Below, one piece after another: positions 61,785 to 64,000 of a DNA stretch of 64,000 nt. Below the pieces are notes generated by a model, which saw only the letters and a list, made by a program, of their open reading frames with translations, ran no database searches and was not told the origin of the DNA. How positions within the stretch are numbered: position 1 is the first letter of the stretch; every line of letters begins with the position of its first letter. The DNA is taken from positions 310,001-374,000 of the forward strand of contig RCAB01000002.1 in the NCBI GenBank assembly GCA_003640385.1, written 5' to 3'. Made by a program: the position numbers and the translations under genes. This DNA comes from Setaria digitata. Taxonomy: Eukaryota > Nematoda > Chromadorea > Rhabditida > Setariidae.

Positions 61785-63969
61785 ATGGCTGCAGATGGGG
61801 ATACTGGCAAATCGGATCACAAAATTCATCGAGGTAGTCTGTTTTTTTAATAGAATTCTATACGAAGATAGTTTAGTTGATGTGTTAATTGAAGATGTAG
61901 TTATTAATTTGATCAACATTTTTGATTGTAAAATCGTTTTATTGTAGTATCAAGTTTTGCTTAAAAATTATGGCTGTTTATTGTTCATTAACTGGTAAAA
62001 CACTTCCTTTATGCAACTTAGTATATTTATAAGGTGTTAAGGAATTTTCGTATGAGGGTAACTAGACACTATAGCAGCTTTTCGAACTTATGAGATGGTT
62101 TGCATATCATAACAGTGTGATTACTGACTGCAGAAGTACATGAACCATTTAATAATACGCGTTTTTCTGAGACATCTTATACACTGTATTAACATAGAGG
62201 ATTAGCGTTTTTATTTTGATTACCTCTGATATTTTCAAAATTTTTTTAGTACACAAAGTTGGTGGCAAAGCGAAAAAGAAGCATGGTAGGAAAGGGCATG
62301 CTGTTAATTCGAAGGCATTTACATTTCAGTCTGCTGTAAAGGCTGGTCGCGCCATTCGTAGGTATATTTTTTTTACATATGAGTAGACAGTCATTTTCAG
62401 CCGGTCAGATATTCATAACAGTTTAAAATTGAATTGGAAATTAGAGCATTTTTGGAATAAAGTTGGAACAGTTCTAGATGTTGTCGTCTTTTTGGAAGAA
62501 TGTATTACCGGTAAATGTAAGATTACTGGAAGAATTCTTTGAATGTTTTTTTTTTTTTTTTTTTTTTTTTTTTCAGGGCAGCAGACAAGGATGAGAGGAA
62601 AAAACATATACCTATAGTTGACCGAACCCCCGTTGAGCCTCCACCAATTATAGTCGCCATTGTTGGCCCTTCAAAGGTAATGCTAATCCAATATTATTTA
62701 GGATTAAAAATCAGTACTACGAACGAAGAACATTCACATAGGATTTCTCCTTATATTGCATGTAATATGAATGAATGCTTCGGTTTCGGATGTGTTCTTT
62801 CGGTTTTAGTACCATTTTTAAGGTTGGGAAAAGTACATTATTACGATGTCTAGTCAAGCATTATGTGCGGCATACCGTAACTGAAATTCGTGGACCAATT
62901 ACCATTGTTACTGGTAAAACTCGGCGAGTAACATTCGTCGAAGTTAATAATGATTTAAACTCTATGATCGATATTGCAAAAGTTGTGGATTTGGTAACTT
63001 TTTCTCCTCTTTTACCACGTAGGTGTCGTAGGTATGTTTTTAAGTTTGTGTCTGGGAAAACATAAGTTCGAAAGTATTTCATTTGGCACTAATTATATTT
63101 TGTGCATTTTTGTATTTCTCAATGTTTCCTCGTGTCAGATAAGATGGAGATTCGGGAGCATTCATCTCACCATATTTTCATCGAATTGTATTTATTCTTT
63201 CTATATTCCTGGTCAAATTTATTGTAAATTTAGGTTTTACTGATGGTGGATGCTTCTTATGGTTTTGAGATGGAGACTTTCGAATTCTTAAACATATGTC
63301 AAGTCCATGGGATGCCTCGAATCATGGGTGTTCTTAGTCATCTTGATGTGATTAAGAAAAAGGAAAAGTTGAAGCATACCAAGAAAGTTTTGAAGCATCG
63401 TTTCTGGACGGAAGTTTATCAGGTTAATCATTTTAAAGACCATGTTATTGCACATCTGACCTTCATATGACAAATCTAGCGTAAATTATGGTAGCCTGGA
63501 ACTCGATAATAAAAATAATGAAAGAGAGGATTTAGCAGTATGATTATCTAAATGGATTAGTAGAGGTCGCTCACTCCAAGTTTATTGTGAAGGGCTCACT
63601 TATGACTCCTTTCAGAGTGTAGCTATAAAATTGAAATTTGATGTGTCTCATAAGTGTTGAAATAGAATTTTTGGTTCTTAATTCAAGTTAGTAATACTGT
63701 TTCCTGTCTAATTTGTGTTTACATTCCTTAGACATTTCTAGAAATAATTCAGATTTAAAATTTGAATCTTCCAATCATATTTTGGGACGCCATGTTTGCA
63801 GGGTGCCAAGTTATTTTACCTTTCTGGCATGATCAATGAGCAGTATCTAAAAAATGAAATTAGAAATCTTGCACGCTTCATATCTGTAACGAAGTTCCGT
63901 CCGCTAACCTGGAAAACCAGTCATCCATATGTCTACTGTGACCGTTACGAGGATTTGACAAATCCAGAG
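61785..63969 (+). CDS. BMS1: BMS1 ribosome-biogenesis GTPase, N-terminal part (continues beyond window)
   Basis: Exons 61785-61833, 62250-62361, 62577-62676, 62823-62993, 63234-63422, 63802-63969, the first 263 codons in phase. The last donor (GTATAT at 63970) shows the gene runs past the window end. Seen: a Lys-rich nucleolar start (GGKAKKKHGRKGH), IPIVDRTPVEPPPIIV, P-loop GPSKVGKSTLL (split by an intron between K and V), TEIRGPITIV, VDASYGFEMETFEFLNICQ, MGVLSHLD, LKHRFWTEVYQGAKLFYLSG and KFRPLTWKTSHPY. These match BMS1 almost residue for residue. Known: BMS1 is an essential U3 processome GTPase that recruits Rcl1 for cleavage at site A2 in 40S maturation in the nucleolus. Confidence 0.95.
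62546..62576 (+). repeat. T28 run forming the BMS1 exon 3 acceptor
   Basis: A run of 28 T runs straight into CAG at the intron 2/exon 3 boundary of BMS1. It is an extreme polypyrimidine tract. Confidence 0.8.
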
Positions 63970-64000
63970 GTATATTAATATAAGTGAAATGATAGTACTT

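Noticed and set aside
1..64000. Wolbachia or other bacterial insertion, CRISPR array, defence island or biosynthetic cluster
   Set aside because: No open frame exceeds about 150 codons, no bacterial-type operon or array repeat was seen, and all recognisable genes are intron-rich eukaryotic ones.

Overview
The window is nuclear DNA from a nematode, most likely a spirurid or filarial (clade III) worm. It is AT-rich, and every recognisable gene is split into many short exons by introns that end in the nematode consensus TTTTCAG or TTTTTAG. Several start codons lie 1-10 bases after such an acceptor, as expected for spliced-leader trans-splicing. Many proteins have clear C. elegans or human counterparts. 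I found no long bacterial-type reading frames, transposase, CRISPR array, or convincing rRNA or tRNA gene. The gene models were assembled by hand. For each one, exon ends, reading phase and family similarity agree unless stated otherwise.

Layout. Plus strand, 36-11640: unc-76/FEZ, a kinesin-1 cargo adaptor. Minus strand, 13098-15634: OSGEPL1/Qri7, the mitochondrial tRNA t6A synthase, with a GC-AG first intron. Plus strand, 16215-18668: an SR splicing factor whose third intron holds a candidate poison exon and a perfect 13-bp hairpin. Plus strand, 19575-23684: a nematode TTBK-like (CK1 group) kinase. Minus strand, 25043-28004: a secreted cysteine-rich protein resembling the MIG-18 family.

Minus strand, 30255-38155: EEA1, with a C2H2 finger, a coiled coil and a C-terminal FYVE finger, in 27 exons. 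It is followed on the same strand by mannose-6-phosphate isomerase (39786-42450), the centriole protein HYLS1 (44643-46248), an unrecognised single-pass membrane protein (47005-49030) and a RING1/RNF2 Polycomb E3 ligase with RING and RAWUL domains (50295-53348). Plus strand, 54501-60006: an ankyrin-repeat protein with an unrecognised C-terminal domain. Plus strand, from 61785 past the window end: the N-terminal GTPase part of BMS1, a 40S ribosome-biogenesis factor.

The genes are functionally mixed housekeeping and cell-biology genes, and I see no pathway cluster. Two pairs are divergent and may share promoter regions: OSGEPL1/SR (580 bp between start codons) and RING1/ankyrin (about 1.15 kb). 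The observations most worth checking are the SR-gene regulatory intron, the GC-AG intron, the DYG kinase with its separately spliced tail, and the two uncharacterised proteins.
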